NCBI RefSeq assembly: GCF_013927005.1
Contig: NZ_CP055930.1
Span: forward strand, 2,790,001-2,854,000
Direction of reading: 5' to 3'
Source: Enterobacter sp. RHBSTW-00175
GTDB lineage: Bacteria > Pseudomonadota > Gammaproteobacteria > Enterobacterales > Enterobacteriaceae
Length of the DNA: 64,000 nt
Below are positions 63,499 through 64,000 of this stretch, in pieces. A program made the position numbers and the translations under genes. Within the stretch, counting starts at the first letter, position 1, and each line of letters begins with the position of its first letter. The notes below the pieces were generated by a model that had not been told where the DNA came from, made no database searches, and saw only the letters and a program-made list of their open reading frames with translations.

Positions 63499-64000
63499 AT
63501 GTTGCCATTGAATGGTAAACACGGAGTAGTAATCAGCAAGATACCCGTAATGCAGTCTGGTCTGGGCGGAGTAATGGCACGTCATTTTCCCGACTATGAA
63601 CTGAACTATTGCTGTTCGTTACAAGAACTCACGTTGCTTCAGTTACGCAGGGCCGACGTTATTATTGCTGATATTTCTGGCGATTACAGAAACCCGCGCG
63701 GAACCCTTGAGCAATATTATGGATTGTTAAATCAATACCGGGGGATTCACTGGATATTCCTGGTTTCTCGCCCTCTTTATGCAAGCGCGGTTGAGTTGCT
63801 CATGCGCCCTGAAACAACGTTATTGTCCGATATGGAACCGATAGATGGCGTGATTAGTGCGATTCGTGCCGGTAGAGAACGTGCCGAGCGAATAAGCCAG
63901 ACGTTACTCACGCCGGATTCCCAGGAGTTCGGTGAAAAGAGTGAATCGCTTATCGCGCTAACTCACTCAGAACGTAAGGTGCTGCGCCTGCTGGGTAAAG
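63499..64000 (+). CDS. yjjQ: LuxR-type regulator YjjQ (partial, cut by window end)
   Basis: The first 167 residues are present and the frame runs off the window. GGAGGAG precedes the start. The N-terminal degenerate receiver domain (GVVISKIPVMQSGLGGVMAR, LLQLRRADVIIADISG) and the start of the LuxR helix-turn-helix (ALTHSERKVLRLLGK) match E. coli YjjQ. YjjQ represses motility and capsule-related genes and is normally silenced by H-NS. In E. coli bglJ follows it in an operon. Confidence 0.92.
   Translation, partial: MLPLNGKHGVVISKIPVMQSGLGGVMARHFPDYELNYCCSLQELTLLQLRRADVIIADISGDYRNPRGTLEQYYGLLNQYRGIHWIFLVSRPLYASAVELLMRPETTLLSDMEPIDGVISAIRAGRERAERISQTLLTPDSQEFGEKSESLIALTHSERKVLRLLGK

Noticed and set aside
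63298..63585. Possible 95-codon gene in the yjjP-yjjQ gap
   Set aside because: It overlaps the start of yjjQ on the other strand, sits in A+T-rich promoter DNA and has no recognisable product.

Overview
The window looks like a chromosomal segment of an Enterobacter-type member of the Enterobacteriaceae. Its backbone is the E. coli gene order around the end of the map: yjiS-yjiR, yjiN, yjiA-yjiX-btsT, then tsr, lgoT-lgoR-lgoD, opgB, yjjA, dnaC-dnaT, yjjB-yjjP and yjjQ (cut by the window end). Accessory blocks fill the gaps between these genes. No tRNA, rRNA, insertion sequence, phage gene or CRISPR array was seen.

Left part (1-21000). After yjiS and yjiR come a divergent AhpD-like gene, a LysR regulator with a divergent aldehyde dehydrogenase, and a compact overlapping operon of an ABM-fold monooxygenase, a tandem ACT protein and an ArsR-type regulator. 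Next is a type VI secretion cargo locus: one reading frame that starts as an Hcp tube protein and continues as a Tle1-type (DUF2235) lipase, followed by two tandem lipoprotein genes that are probable immunity proteins and share almost identical 3' halves. A MarR/HlyD/DUF2955 export operon follows, then a three-gene sugar locus ending in a GH105 unsaturated-glycuronyl hydrolase, yjiN, a BrnT/BrnA toxin-antitoxin pair whose toxin has an in-frame stop, an AraC/LysE pair and yfaZ.

Middle part (21000-46700). The btsT-tsr interval carries two catabolic islands. The first is the complete 4-hydroxyphenylacetate (homoprotocatechuate) meta-cleavage cluster hpaR / hpaGEDFHI-X-A-BC, with a WYL-domain regulator at its far end. 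It converts 4-hydroxyphenylacetate to pyruvate and succinic semialdehyde. The second is a divergent cluster for 4-hydroxyproline: epimerase, three-subunit D-hydroxyproline dehydrogenase, DapA-like deaminase, 2-oxoglutarate-semialdehyde dehydrogenase, APC permease, an Ldh-family imino-acid reductase and a PAS-AraC regulator. Together these lead from hydroxyproline to 2-oxoglutarate.

Right part (46700-64000). tsr carries a near-perfect FliA promoter. The L-galactonate genes lgoT/R/D follow. Between lgoD and opgB lies a small island: a MarT/FidL-like regulator pair, a frameshifted spore-coat-U type pilin, a LuxR-type regulator and an EAL-like protein that lacks the middle of the domain. Then come opgB, yjjA, dnaC, dnaT, an ohr-ohrR peroxide module with a shared upstream motif, a TetR regulator, the succinate exporter genes yjjB/yjjP and the start of yjjQ. 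All assignments are from reading the sequence and from remembered family features; no database search was possible.
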